Source: Plectosphaerella cucumerina
Taxonomy: Eukaryota; Ascomycota; Sordariomycetes; Glomerellales; Plectosphaerellaceae
DNA length: 64,000 nucleotides
Assembly: GCA_020746995.1 (NCBI GenBank)
Contig: JAGPXD010000001.1
Span: forward strand, 4,154,001-4,218,000
Direction of reading: 5' to 3'
This document shows positions 43,956-55,147 of the stretch, one piece after another. Below the pieces are notes generated by a model that did not search any database, was not told the origin of the DNA, and saw only the letters and a program-made list of their open reading frames with translations. The translations under genes were made by a program, and so were the position numbers. How positions within the stretch are numbered: the first letter of the stretch is position 1; every line of letters starts with the position of its first letter.

Positions 43956-45005
43956 TCAGACCCTCCCATTCTTATGAGCGCTGCCAGAATGCGCCACCCC
44001 TCCCAGAGACGAACACATGCACGCCGCGTCTAATGCGGCCGTCGGTAGCTTCGAGACACACAAGACCTTGACCTTTTGTTGCCGGTCCGCATCCGCGTCC
44101 AGCATCCTCTCCAGCGCCGCACACCACTGTATCTTCTTATCACCGTCCCAGTCGAGCGACGCCAGCTCAACCTCAATGGTCGAAATCGACCGCAGCTTGT
44201 CGAGGCCCTCGCGGATCCAGGCCGGCCGCGGCTCGGGGTCGCAGAAGATGTTCACGGCGTCGCTCTCTGGGGTACCATTTAGCTCAGCAAACGACACGGC
44301 TGGCTCGATGATCCCACCTCCGATCAGTATCTTGATCCGCAGTCCACGCAAGTTGACAGACCACGCCTCGCACAGAGCCACCCACTCCTGGAGGCCGGCG
44401 CCGGTAAAGTCTCTCGCAAGCAGCTCGATGCGGATGTAGCGAGTCGCGTCCTTCTGCCACTGCGCCAACGGCCGCGTGAACGCCCTCGCCGCCCAAAGAC
44501 CCGAGGAGAACCAGTTCACAAAGACGAATTCGTTCTCGGAGAACGGGATTTCGCGCGCCTCTTCGTATATCTGCTTGCTGGCCCGGAGCAGTGCCGTCGG
44601 TAGACCGCAGACGGGTCGGTCTGGACACAGCAGCTTAGGGGCAGGCGGAGTGCTGATGGAACTCTCAGCTTCGTCGTCGCTGTCACTGCGGGAGGGCTGG
44701 ACCAACCCGACATAGTACGCGCTGTAGGTAGGTGTCGGATACCATGGGGCAAGCTGAGCGTGCTTCAAGGGACCAAGGAGGAGAAGCCAGTGGTAGATCT
44801 GGAGGCGGATCTCGAGGGGAAGGTCCAGCAAGTTGGGGCCACGGGGTCTTTCCGACTCGTCTTCGGTGTCGGACGACGTATCAGCCGTGGCTGGAGGGAG
44901 GATATCGGGAACGGCGGCTGGTCGGGGCATCATGGAGGCTTTGGACTCGGTCTCTTCGGCCTTGCTGGGAAACGACCACCAAAGGGAGGACGGTCTGAAC
45001 ACCAT
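43956..45005 (-). CDS. F-box/2EXR-like fungal protein
   Basis: The frame from the ATG at 45005 codes 349 aa without introns; the start context (ccgccaccATGg) is near-optimal. After a Ser/Asp/Glu-rich N-terminus the segment NLLDLPLEIRLQIYHWLLLL is the opening helix pair of the 2EXR/F-box-like domain family that is expanded in ascomycetes. LLRASKQIYEEAREIPFSENEFVF follows, the second conserved block. F-box-like proteins of this kind may recruit substrates to SCF ubiquitin ligases, but members of this subgroup are uncharacterised. The reading frame stays open upstream to 45536, yet that extension is Arg/Pro-rich and low-quality, so I reject it as coding. Confidence 0.8.
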   Translation of the reverse strand: MVFRPSSLWWSFPSKAEETESKASMMPRPAAVPDILPPATADTSSDTEDESERPRGPNLLDLPLEIRLQIYHWLLLLGPLKHAQLAPWYPTPTYSAYYVGLVQPSRSDSDDEAESSISTPPAPKLLCPDRPVCGLPTALLRASKQIYEEAREIPFSENEFVFVNWFSSGLWAARAFTRPLAQWQKDATRYIRIELLARDFTGAGLQEWVALCEAWSVNLRGLRIKILIGGGIIEPAVSFAELNGTPESDAVNIFCDPEPRPAWIREGLDKLRSISTIEVELASLDWDGDKKIQWCAALERMLDADADRQQKVKVLCVSKLPTAALDAACMCSSLGGVAHSGSAHKNGRV

Positions 45006-46007
45006 GGTGGCGGTTAAGGTGTGAGTGTAAGTGATCCTCTCGTGGCGCGTGATGAAGTGATCAATGAAGCACCCAAGAAACTTGAAGAGTCCAGAGAAAA
45101 AAAAGAACCTGGTAGACTTCAAGCAGGAGAAGAACTTATCCCAACCGGGCAGGGAAGCAAGAAATGCGCAAGCTCCAACGTCAGCAACCCCCCGGGCAGG
45201 AGCATCTCTTATGTCGGTCCAGCTCAGGAAGGAGCTCCCGCACATGCCTTCCCCCAACTTTGCGGCTGACCACCCGTCCCCCATTAACCTTTTGCCCGCC
45301 ACGAATCGTCCGTCCAATGAAGCCTCCCAAAAAATGGGAAAGAGCACTTGACCCGACCTCCCGGGGACCTTCCGTCCATGCTCGGAGACAAAATCGACGC
45401 TTCTATTCGGCGGCGCCACGAGGGGAGAGCGGGGGCCCATGCACCTCAATGGCAGTCTCCGACAGGGCCGTTCGGTCGGGGTCTCGGTCTCGGCGCACCG
45501 AGGGGGGAGACTGGAACGTGCATCCATGAAAGTCAAGTTGCTTCGATAGGGTCTTGGAGGCCTGCTAAACGACGCGGTAAGCTGACGTTGCCGATCTCAT
45601 CTTCTGTACCCCCGAGAGATACCAGGAATCATGGCCAAAATTACCACATTTGGCCGTCTGCCGCTGTCCTCTCAAACGGAAGTCCCTATCCCCGTCAGCC
45701 CTACAGAAGGGGGCCCCGCACCATGAATCTCCCCTTTTGGCGGTGGTGATTGGCCGTTCGTACTTTGGGCCAATGTCGTTGGGAGGACCCTGGGTCGCCC
45801 ATGTCGACAGTTCTTGATAGAAGCCGTTGGCCCCAAGCCTGGACTCAACACGGTGGGCTTGAGGGTCCTTGGAAGTCCGATAGCTTGCTCTGACATGCTT
45901 ACAGCCGTTGGGCCTAGCACCAGGGACACCGCCCACTGATCCAAACCATCCTTGTATTCTTTCTCGCTGCGGCGCAGCTGGGTATCATATCTCCCCTGTT
46001 CCCTCCT
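45006..46007. other. Intergenic, no gene seen
   Basis: Upstream of the F-box/2EXR-like gene and 3' flank of MED8, both on the minus strand. Frames here lack protein character. Confidence 0.5.
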
Positions 46008-46881
46008 CTACATGCGCGGCACCCCCGACAGCCTCGCCCGCCTGGCCGCGTCCTTCTCCAGTTCCACGTTGGGGGGTATATCGTAGTCGCCCCTCGCGGC
46101 GAACCAGAAGAGCAGCTCCGGCTCCGGGGGCGGTGCCGCCGCCGGCTGCCCTGTGGCTCCCGTCCCCTCGCCCATGATAACGTCCAGGTCGACGTCTTCG
46201 TCATCGTCACCCTCATCGCTCTCGTCCTCATCCTCATCCTCATCAGGCTCCTCCAACGCCCGCCGCAGGCCCGACCGCACGTTCTCGATTCCCGCCGCCC
46301 TCTCCTTCTTGGTGTAGACGTCGACCGCCTCGCCATCGCGAACGTAGCTCGTCACGCGCTCCGTCGTCCACTCGCGCAGAGCCTCCCAAACCTCCTCCAG
46401 GCGCTGAATGCCGTCCTTCATATCGCCGCCCTCGCCTTCGATGGCCGCGCGAAGCCCAGCCGTCGTCTCAAGACCCTGCTCGATGCGCTCTTCTACTGAT
46501 GGCTCACGCTTCTTTCGTAGCAGCGTCAGGAGCACGTTCTCCTGCGTGCGCCCGGGGTAGTTGACGGCCGGGTGCACCGACATGTGTGCGAAGGGGACGG
46601 AGTTTTCGGTAAGGACATCGAGCGTCGACTGGAGGTTGCGGAGGAGGATCTGGTATTGGGCGACGAGCGAGGAGCTGGAAGGGTTAGCATTCGGCGTGAC
46701 GTGCGACAGGGTGCACTTGCCTCGGCGGGAGGGGGTTGCTGTTCACGATGCTCTGTCGCAGGCTGGAGATGCTATTGGAGAGCTGGTACAGGCGCTGTCG
46801 TGTTTGCTCGAGTGCCTTAGACTCGTCGTCCGAGAGGCCCAGAGCGTTGCCCTGGGCCTGGCCCTTGCCAGCGTACGCCAT
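46008..46881 (-). CDS. MED8: Mediator complex subunit 8
   Basis: Exons 46881-46721 and 46674-46008 give 275 aa. The N-terminal helix LSDDESKALEQTRQRLYQLSNSISSLRQ is the Med8 signature, and the second exon continues with SLVAQYQILLRNLQSTLDVL and ...HMSVHPAVNYPGRTQENVL, the conserved core. MED8 belongs to the head module of Mediator and contacts TBP, MED18 and MED20 in the nucleus. The C-terminal part is acidic (an EDEDEDES-type run) and ends LSGVPRM. The intron has a GC donor (CCGAG/gcaagt) instead of GT, the standard non-canonical class; the frame and conserved helix across the join support it. An upstream in-frame ATG at 46956 is less likely. Confidence 0.9.
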
Positions 46882-47742
46882 TGCGATGCGATCGGTGGAC
46901 TGTGTCGTGCACAATTGACCCGTGTGTGTTCTGTAGGAAATGAGGATGTCACCCAATAGGCAATATGGCGCAAAGAGGTAGGCGTTAAGATGCTATAGTC
47001 GTGGTGGTGGAATCGCGCCGTTGTTGAACAGGTCCAAGTTCAACCTAGGTCGCGAAGCTGCACCGAGCTTGTGGTGGGGTTGCTGGCAATCCGCGGCAGG
47101 CTCTCCTTCGGTCAGCACACAGCACGCAAGTCTTCAATTCGACATCGACCCATCAAATATAGCCACCCGCCCACGCGACCCCCGCGCCATGGTGCCGCAA
47201 ACCCCATTTCTGGCTTCCGGGGCCCTGATGCCCGTCCTACTCGTCACCGTGGCGGCCGGCTGTTGGGGAAGTGGTGGGTGGCAATCGCGCATCACTGGTG
47301 AGATGGAGGGCGGCAGACGGGGTTCGCCCGGCGACTAACCAAGCATCACCCGCCTGCGGCTCTGCCTTGTCAATTGACGTCGCACGGAAAATGTTAAGTA
47401 AGGTATGCTTCTTTCAAGATTCTTGTATTGGAAGTATTCAAATGCATCGAAGGAAAAGCAAAGCGCTGCAAATATGTGTCCGGCCGCACCCAACCCGGGA
47501 AGCAGAGTCCGCGATGATGAACTGTGAAGAACTTGGAAAGCGGCAGATACCCCATTCTCGGTAGTTCCCAAGTGCTTCGAATATGCCGCCCGTAAACGAG
47601 GAGAAAAAAGACCAGCCATTTTGTGAGGCCTCATCAACAGGCTACCACCAATGCCCCGCTAACAAATGCAGCATTGGTCGCATGCCGAGCGTCTCGTAAA
47701 GTCGTGAGTGATGGATCCGCAGGTCCATCGATAATCAAACAA
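46882..47742. other. Intergenic
   Basis: Promoter side of MED8 and 3' flank of the sulfatase gene. No gene was seen. Confidence 0.5.
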
Positions 47743-49434
47743 TTACTGGTTGTGTGAACCAGCCTGGTCGACGAGCACGGAATGACCTTGGGTTGCGCTG
47801 GCAATCTCCTTGCCGTACTTGTCAACGGCGGGGAAGCGAGCACGGCGCTCGAGGTCGTCCAGGGGAATGGTCGAGCGGATGTACTTGAGACGTCCGTCGT
47901 CCTTGGGGTTGAAGTCCCAACTGGTGAAGGTACCCTGCCGCAGCGAGGACCACACCAGACGCCTTTTCCGCTGCGAGAGGAGGACATCCTTGGTGATGGC
48001 GTCAAAGTCCCAGCGCGCCTTGGTCTCGGCCACAAATTCGTCCAGCTTGTCGAGAGCCTCCTTCTGCTTCTCCGTCTGGGCGCCCTTCTTGGTGAGCTTG
48101 GCCAGATCGTGGACCTCGAGGGGATCATCCTCGAGGTTGAAGAGCTGGTTGCCGTCCGTGGGGCACGTCATGAACTTCCAGGGGCCCTCGCGGATCATCA
48201 TGAGCGGGGCAATGGTGCCCTCGCCCGTGTACTCGGCGTACACCTTGTCGTGGCCGGGGCGGCCCTGCAGGTGCGGCAGCAGCGAGACGCCGTCCATGGG
48301 CAACTCGGGGTGAGGCTTTGTGCCGACGAGGTCGCAGAGGGTGGGGAGGATGTCAAGGGTCGAGACGTTCTGGGTGACGCGGTGGGCCTCGAACTGGTGG
48401 GGGTGGTGGATGAAGAGGGGCACGCGGACGGACGACTCGAAGTAGCTCATCTTGTACCACAGGCCACGCTCGCCCAGCATGTCACCGTGGTCGCCGCTGA
48501 AGACGATGATGGTGTTCTCGTCCAGGCGGCACTGCTTGAGGACCTTGAGGAGGCGGCCGACGCAGTCATCGACGTAGCTGACGGCACCGTAGTAGGCGCG
48601 CTTGGCGCGCTTGATCTGTTCGTCGGTGAAGTCGTAGTCCCAGAGATCGCAGACCTTGAGGAGGCGCTTGCTGTGGGGGTCCTGCTCCTCCCTGGGGATC
48701 TTGACCTTGGGCATGTCAATGTCGACGCCCTCGTACATGTCCCAGTACTTCTCCTCAATGGTGTAGGGGTCGTGGGGGTGAGTGAGAGAGACGGTCAGAG
48801 CAAAGGGGCGGGCGTCTGGGCCCTCACGGATGTGCTCGTACAGGAACTGGGTCGACTTGTACATGACCTCCTCATCGTAGTCGAGCTGGTTGCTCCGCAC
48901 GCAAGTGCCGGCCTGAAGGATGGAGCTCGAGTTGTGGTACCACTCCAGACGGGTGTCAGGCTCGTCCCAGTTGACGGACCAGCCGAAATCGCCGGGGTAG
49001 ATGTCACTGGTCAGGCGCGTCTCATAGCCGTGGAGCTGGTCGCCGATGAAGTGCATCTTGCCTGCCAGGGCAGTGTGGTAGTTCTTGAGACGCAGGTAGT
49101 GGGCGTACGTGGGCACGTCGCTGGAGATCTGAGCGGCGTTGTCAAAGGCGCCGATCTGCATGGGCAGGAGGCCCGAGATCAGACTCATGCGCGAGGGCGC
49201 GCAGAGGGGTGAGGGGCAGTAGGCAGAGTCGAACTGCACCGACTTTGCTGCCAGGGCGTCCAGGTTGGGGGTTTTGATCTGAGACTCGGGGTTGTACATC
49301 TTGAGCTGGGGGGCGGCAAGCTGGTCGGCCATGATGAAGAGAATGTTGGGCTGCTTGGCAGGAGCCGAGCCGTTAGTCTTAGGCCGCGGCACAGAGCCGG
49401 ACGAGGCCGGGAGGGAGTTGAGATCAGGAGCCAT
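47743..49434 (-). CDS. Choline-sulfatase-type sulfatase
   Basis: This is an intronless frame of 563 aa. QPNILFIMADQLAAPQLKMY opens the alkaline-phosphatase-like fold with the metal ligand D37. The active-site motif is CAPSR at residues 78-82 (C78 would be the formylglycine). VFSGDHGDMLGERGLWYK supplies further metal ligands. The C-terminal extension with KDVLLSQRKRRLVWSSLRQG is typical of choline sulfatases, which hydrolyse choline-O-sulfate to choline and sulfate for sulfur or osmolyte use. No signal peptide is present, so it is probably cytosolic, as known fungal choline sulfatases are. A 476-codon frame on the opposite strand inside this gene is a shadow caused by strong third-base C/G preference. 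The sulfur transporter gene lies 25 kb away. Confidence 0.93.
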   Translation of the reverse strand: MAPDLNSLPASSGSVPRPKTNGSAPAKQPNILFIMADQLAAPQLKMYNPESQIKTPNLDALAAKSVQFDSAYCPSPLCAPSRMSLISGLLPMQIGAFDNAAQISSDVPTYAHYLRLKNYHTALAGKMHFIGDQLHGYETRLTSDIYPGDFGWSVNWDEPDTRLEWYHNSSSILQAGTCVRSNQLDYDEEVMYKSTQFLYEHIREGPDARPFALTVSLTHPHDPYTIEEKYWDMYEGVDIDMPKVKIPREEQDPHSKRLLKVCDLWDYDFTDEQIKRAKRAYYGAVSYVDDCVGRLLKVLKQCRLDENTIIVFSGDHGDMLGERGLWYKMSYFESSVRVPLFIHHPHQFEAHRVTQNVSTLDILPTLCDLVGTKPHPELPMDGVSLLPHLQGRPGHDKVYAEYTGEGTIAPLMMIREGPWKFMTCPTDGNQLFNLEDDPLEVHDLAKLTKKGAQTEKQKEALDKLDEFVAETKARWDFDAITKDVLLSQRKRRLVWSSLRQGTFTSWDFNPKDDGRLKYIRSTIPLDDLERRARFPAVDKYGKEIASATQGHSVLVDQAGSHNQ

Positions 49435-52400
49435 GCTGCCGGCTAGGGATCAAGCGAGAGTGTGATGTTGTGGTACTTCAGAGAGTAGAAGAGATGGTGA
49501 GATGGTGAGGTTTTTGGTGGTTGAGTGAAAGTGTGGTAGGGCTGGGAGTGGCGGCCGTAAGTTGAGGCAGGTGGCTTGAAAGGGTGTAAGCCGAGGAGGA
49601 GGGTTGCGTTACAGAAGGGCGAGGCTTGAGTTGACTGATACTTGGGGCTGAGGAGGACGGAAGGAGGAAGAGGGGAGTCCTGGTTATTACGAGAAGAAGT
49701 GGTGGAAAGAGGCAGGAGTTGGGTGAGGAGGTGGGAGAAGGTGCGATTGCCTTTTAAAAAGGGCGGTCGTGGAGGGGGAGGGAGCAGCACAAGAGGAGCA
49801 GCAGGAGGGGGACGGCCGGATGAGACTGGAAGGGAGGCACCCGGGTTGGGCCTGCCGCCTCGCGAGAGCAAGCGTATGAACGTATCGAGGGAGTTAGGTG
49901 CTGTCCTCTCCCATGATCGGGCGGCGTCGGGGCTCAAGGCCGGTCACGGTACGAGGTCGCGCCTCTCATCGTGCTCGCCCACCACTCCCAGCGCTGCATG
50001 GGTTATTTTTTATCTACCCTGACCGGGGATGAACTCCCTCACACCCCCCGGTGAAGGGGGCAAGCAGGCGGGCAGCGGCAGCGGGCAGGGCGGGCACGCA
50101 CGGTCAGACGTGGAGAAGGACATGCGCTAGTACTGGTATCATTGCATGCACTTGCAAGTAAACGAAGAACGGGCGCTCCATGTGATGGGCAGGTGGGAAA
50201 TGATGGTGTGAGGCTTTGTGGCCGTGGTGGCCCTTCGGTGCTCGGAGTGGTTGAACCGTGTCGACCTGCGCTCTGGGCTTGATGGCCGATATGCACTTGT
50301 CCGAGTCGCAATTAGTCACGCCTGATCGTCAAAAAAGGGGGGTGAACGGGTTTTCGGGAGGGGGGGCGTGCGCTGAGGACGATGATGGCGTTGTGCTTAG
50401 GGCGGATTGCGACATCGCTTCATGGATGACACCAGGGTGATGATGAAAACACCACGAAAGCGCGTGGTCGTGTCCGGGATCAGACTTTGAAGGAGGGATT
50501 GCGTTTTTGGCGGGGAGGTCCACAGGTGCGACTCGCCTCACATGCAACTCATACCCTGGTCATCTCATCCCCTCGCTTGCGTAATCTTCTAGAGCACAGA
50601 GAGAGAGAGAGAAGCATCTAGACAACCTCGCGAAGGAAGGAAAGAAAAAAACTTCAGCGCCCAAATCTCCGGGAGACAAGACAAGAGATGACGGGCAATC
50701 TTGGCCACATGTTCCGGAACGCCCAATCCAATGAACAGACGCCAGGCGGTATGCAACGCCCAGCAGAGAGAACCCGATATGCACAAACGCATCATGGCAA
50801 TCGCCGCCTTTCGCTATCCGGACCCCGGACCCTGCAGTAGCGCCCCTGGCTACCCCGGATTGTGCATAGGGGTCTCGTGCTCTTCCCTGTGTCTCCCACC
50901 CACCTGGCCTTGGTGGCCCACCCCTCCTCTGCTCCTTGGTTCTTCTTCTTCTGGCTGGTGCCCGCTCCTCCCGGCTTTTGGTTCGAGTCGATGAACGGAC
51001 GAGAAGAGAGAAGGCCGCTACGCCACGCTCGGAGACAGCTCGGGCTCCCTGCGCTCTCTCAACATCTTCATTTTGTGTGTCAAACTGATGCAGACCGATG
51101 GCCAAGCACACCTGTCATGCGGGCGAATCGTTCATGCGATTCGGCATCAGGTGGCCTCGCCATTAGTCAAGCACTGTACTGCTCTGGCATCGTCGGTCTC
51201 CATCCCCGCCTCCTCCACCCAGCCACTGTTGCCTCTCTCCTTTCTCTCCTCTCCTCCCCACGACTCGACCCGCGGCTTTGTTATCCTCGGCCCCCTTTTT
51301 CTGACCTGCCCGACATGGACTTGTTCCCCCCACACGTGCCAGCGTGGGTCACCGATAACGACACGAGGCGGCCGGGCTTCTGGAACAATCCCAAACACGA
51401 TGCAAGCCCATCGCACGGCACACCGTCGGGTCTCGGCGACACTGCCCAATGTCGACAAGGTCTCCCCGACTGACTGAGTCAAGCATCTCGGCACTCCTGC
51501 AATGACGTGCTCACCGCTGCTAAACTCGACGACTGATGGTGGGGGAGACACTCGACGAGAGCCTCGCCGCGCCCATGGCGTTCATGGTTCATGCTTCCTC
51601 CCCTCAGCCTCGCGGACAACTGACGTTCACTCATCTTTCCGCGACCTTGCCAAACCAAGGGCCACGCTGCGATATCACAATGCGCCAGCCGGACGCTACC
51701 GCAGTAGGCCGCATACCGCTTTAGGTGACGATAGTCGGTACCTGCGTCCTCCTACCCCAGAGTGATCGACCGATCCTCTAGACTCATCTCGCGCCAAAAT
51801 GTCGTGATGCCTTCAGCCCACTCCGAGACGCGTCGTCCATCTCGGGCCCCCCTAAGCCTTAAGGGCACGCCCCCCGGAGGAAATATTCACTTAGCCAGTC
51901 TAACTCCTCCCGAGCACGCCTTTCCTCCGAAACGCCATCCCCGCGATTGCGGAGATGGTCCCGAGCACGCCATCGCCCCTGTCCCGCCGCTCACCGAGCT
52001 CCATCCCTTACAAACCGGTGCCTGTCAGCCTGTTTCCAGAAAGGGGTGCGTTCGTTCCTGCTGCGGGCGGCGACTCGGGTGGTCACCGACCAACGGCGTG
52101 CCGCCGCCGGCCCCCTGAGCCGCATCACATCATCGGTCCGCAGAATGGCTTCATCCCGGACCGCCCGGACAGGCGCCCGGCTCGTCTCACCGCATCGTCA
52201 TAAATAGGCGAGGGGTTGGCACCGGGCAGACGAGGTGTGGAGGGGCCAGCTAAATTGAAGGCAGCCCGGAACTCTGTCGACACGGTGTCTCGAGCTCGAT
52301 TTGCGATATCGGTATGCGGCGGGCCGGGCCAGCGAGCTGGAGGTGTCATCCCATTCCTCCTTTCTGAGGAACAGCAGCTGGTGTTCTCTTCCTTGCGTCC

Positions 52401-52681
52401 GGTTCCTCCCGTCATGGTGTCTGAGTCGTCAACCTCGCCTCGTTCATTGGTTTGAGATGGCGTCTTATGCGCTGGCAGGACGGGAAAATGAATGAGGAGT
52501 GGTCGTTACGCGTTTATTCGGCTCTACCTTGAATATCGTCTCACACTCGATTCGGAGAGATTCTCGGAGAGAAGAGTAGCTTGGAGTCCGGCAGGCAAAG
52601 CTACCGGGCACTGTCGATTTACCTCCCAACTTTCCCCTCCATCTGTCTACTCTCTGAAAGCTTACCCCGTACTTGTCTCTA
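49435..52681. other. 3.2-kb intergenic region
   Basis: 49440-50030 is purine-rich on the plus strand, the leader/promoter of the sulfatase. The rest contains only short Arg/Ser/Pro-rich frames on both strands, none with a domain or a plausible exon chain. Confidence 0.5.
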
Positions 52682-54311
52682 CTAAGCACCCCGCACGCCG
52701 TAGCTCTTCACCCGGCTGAAGAAGTAGGGCTTGTCGTTCTTCAGCCCAAACGTACCCCAATCATCCGTCAGCTTGTTGTAGCTGTAGAACCCCTTCCAGA
52801 TGAGCTTGTTGTTTCGGGCACCCTTGCCGGCGCTCTTGAGTGTCAGGTCCATACGGTAGTTGTACTTGTCCGTGGCCCCCTCAGTCTCGATAAAGAGCTC
52901 GCCGTCGCACTCCTTGGGTGGCGCTTCGGGGTTGTCGAGGCTCGTCGACAATCGCCACCGGCCCTTGAGACCGTTCTTTGACACGATCGCCGAGGGATGC
53001 GTGGTGTCGCCCTTGAAGTGGGTCTCGAGAAGCTCCTTGGTCAGGTGGTGCACGATGTCGCCGGGCTCGGCCGTGGTGAGCAGGCTGATGACGGTACCGT
53101 CGCGGAAGAAGCGCAGGTAGCGGTAGTAGGTGATGATGTGCACCGGACTACCCCACGTCACCTGGTTGACCGAGGCCTGACCGGAGCGGAGGTAGTTGAC
53201 GGTAGAGATGTAGCAGCCGTTGAAGCGAATCCGGGGACGGTTGCGGAACATGCTCTTCCAGGAGGAGCCGTAGTCGGGAAACAGGGCGAGTGTCGTTGCC
53301 AGACTCTCCTCTTGGCGTTTTTGCGCCAGCTCCGCCATGCTTATAATCTCGCCTTCCTCCGTCTCCTCGACCTCATCCTCGAGTGCCTCCCAGGCTATGC
53401 CTGTCTGCCAGTGGTAGTGCATACCCTGGAAGCCAAATTCGGCGCCCGCGCAGACTCTCCGCCAGACCTGACTCTCGGTTGCCACGAGGTACGCGAAGCG
53501 CTTGCAGACGAGAGATAGGCGGACAAAGTCGGCCACGTCGAGGACGGCGAGCTCCGTGAAGATATGCGTCAAGATCTCCTGGGGGAGCTCTGAGATGGGG
53601 CACGGCGGCGCAGGGTCACCCTCGACGGGCGGTGGTGCCGGCGCGATCGAGAGACCGGCAAAGCTGGAGATGAGTTCTGGGAGGGTTTGTACCTGGACTG
53701 TGGCAGGTGCCGGAGCTGGAGCTGACAAAGGTGTGGGTGCGGTTGTTGAGCCGGAGGCTTTGGCTGATGATGAAGCGGACGTAGATGGCTTTGCGTGGTC
53801 TCCTTGGACTGGCGGCGGAGGTTGCTTCTGCCACTGCGCGGCATGGTGCTTCTTTCGGTAGGCCATATCGACCCCTGAATCCAGCTATCTCATGTTAGCA
53901 CAAGTCTCACACATTTTGCACGTTGCAACGCACCCGAAATGCCTTGCGATACAGCTTCAAGCTGTCTCCGAGCTTGCCGATCGCCTCCTTGTTGACGGCC
54001 GCCTCAAAGTGGTCCAGGGCAGACACAAGCTTATCCTTGCTGGCGGTCTCTGGGTGGATGTGATCTTGAGGCGTGTTCGTGAACCCTCCAGGGGCATCGA
54101 ACGAGTGCGTTTTGAGACTCTCATCATCCTCCTCCTCGTCTGCGTTGGGGGTTGCCGTTTTGGCATCTCCAGACACCGGAGCCTTTGATGAAGATGCGAC
54201 TGCCTTGCGAGTCGACTTTTTTGAGTCTTCGGGCTGTTTCGTCTTCAGCTCGCTTCGCCACTGCTGCCGGAAAGACTCGAGCTCTGAGTCCAGCTCTGGT
54301 TTCGCTTCCAT
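52682..54311 (-). CDS. F-box protein of the FBXO9/Hrt3/Pof7 group
   Basis: Exons 54311-53934 and 53884-52682 give 526 aa; the phase-0 intron has gtgcgt...gatag ends. The first exon ends in a TPR-like segment (LDHFEAAVNKEAIGKLGDSLKLYRKAF) that continues into LDSGVDMAYRKKHH after the join, as in FBXO9. A low-complexity Pro/Ala/Ser linker is followed by the F-box ISELPQEILTHIFTELAVLDVADFVR. The C-terminal part FPDYGSSWKSMFRNRPRIRFNGCYIS, VHIITYYRYLRFF and YSYNKLTDDWGTFGLKNDKPYFFS is the conserved Hrt3/FBXO9 region. Such proteins link substrates to the SCF ubiquitin ligase; FBXO9 relatives act in TOR-pathway protein turnover. The substrate here is unknown. Confidence 0.92.
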
Positions 54312-55147
54312 CGTGAGAGCGGAGGGGAGGGGGAGGTGTTGATTTGTAAGCTCTACGAGAGCCTCGGAATGCGATCTACTATGATAGTTCCATGAGATGT
54401 GGTGATTTTGTTGGGGATCTGGATGATGGCGATGCCCCAGGGGTCTACGACGACATTGTTATATGAGACAGACGAGGTGGTACATGTCCGGGTCATCAAT
54501 GTCGACAGTGGCATGAAGTCAAGGGTGCACTGGTGCAGTAGTCAGCCACGACACGGCGAGAGTCACCGGCGAATGGCGTCTTATCGCCGACCGAAGCCCT
54601 CGGGAACCAATCAAAGACCGCCGATGCCGGTGACATCACTCCACGAAAGTCCAAGCTTCGGCACGGGCCAGTACCAGGGTCCAGACTCCAGATTGCAGCA
54701 GCCGCGGCCGATGGCACCTGCTTGCCCGCTTGCCCGCACTGGAGGACCCGCACCCAACGGGTTTAGAGCTCCGGGCGGCGGGCGAAAAAAATAACGTCGG
54801 AACAGGTGCCCGAGGTCGCAATCTCTTGCTCAACCTCCAAGCCGAACAGTGTCGCCCCCTTAGCCCGAAGTCAATGACGCGCCACCGAACATCCTCCGAG
54901 TACAACGCACTTTCTTCCCCGCAACACGACTTCAAGTTGCGTCCTTAGACAACTCTCGCAAACAAACGACTCGCGACCGGCAACATCGACCACTCTTTCA
55001 TCTCCCCTGAACTTCCCATATCCAAGGGGCACCGGCCGGCATCGCTCGGGGGCATCGGCATATCCACGCAGCTCGGCCATCCCCGGCGTTGCGCCCCGTC
55101 ACCAACATCACGGTTGCGCCTCGGCCCGGGCATGCGGCCTTCTAGAC
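54312..55147. other. Divergent intergenic region
   Basis: Shared upstream region of the F-box gene (minus) and the mitochondrial carrier gene (plus). No gene was seen. Confidence 0.5.

Noticed and set aside
45006..45536. N-terminal extension of the F-box/2EXR-like frame to 45536
   Set aside because: The extra residues are Arg/Pro/Cys-rich and precede an ATG with near-perfect start context at 45005.
47782..49212. 476-codon open frame on the plus strand inside the sulfatase gene
   Set aside because: It is antisense to a confirmed gene; strong third-base C/G preference removes stops from the complementary frame. It has Leu/Val/Glu-rich pseudo-protein composition but no family match.
22232..49434. 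A sulfur-acquisition gene cluster made of the YeeE-like transporter and the sulfatase
   Set aside because: The two genes are 25 kb apart with a dozen unrelated genes between them, so there is no clustering to support co-function.
50560..51111. 183-codon minus-strand frame in the 49-52 kb gap
   Set aside because: No domain, Arg-rich, and overlapping equally long frames on the other strand; no splice pattern improves it.
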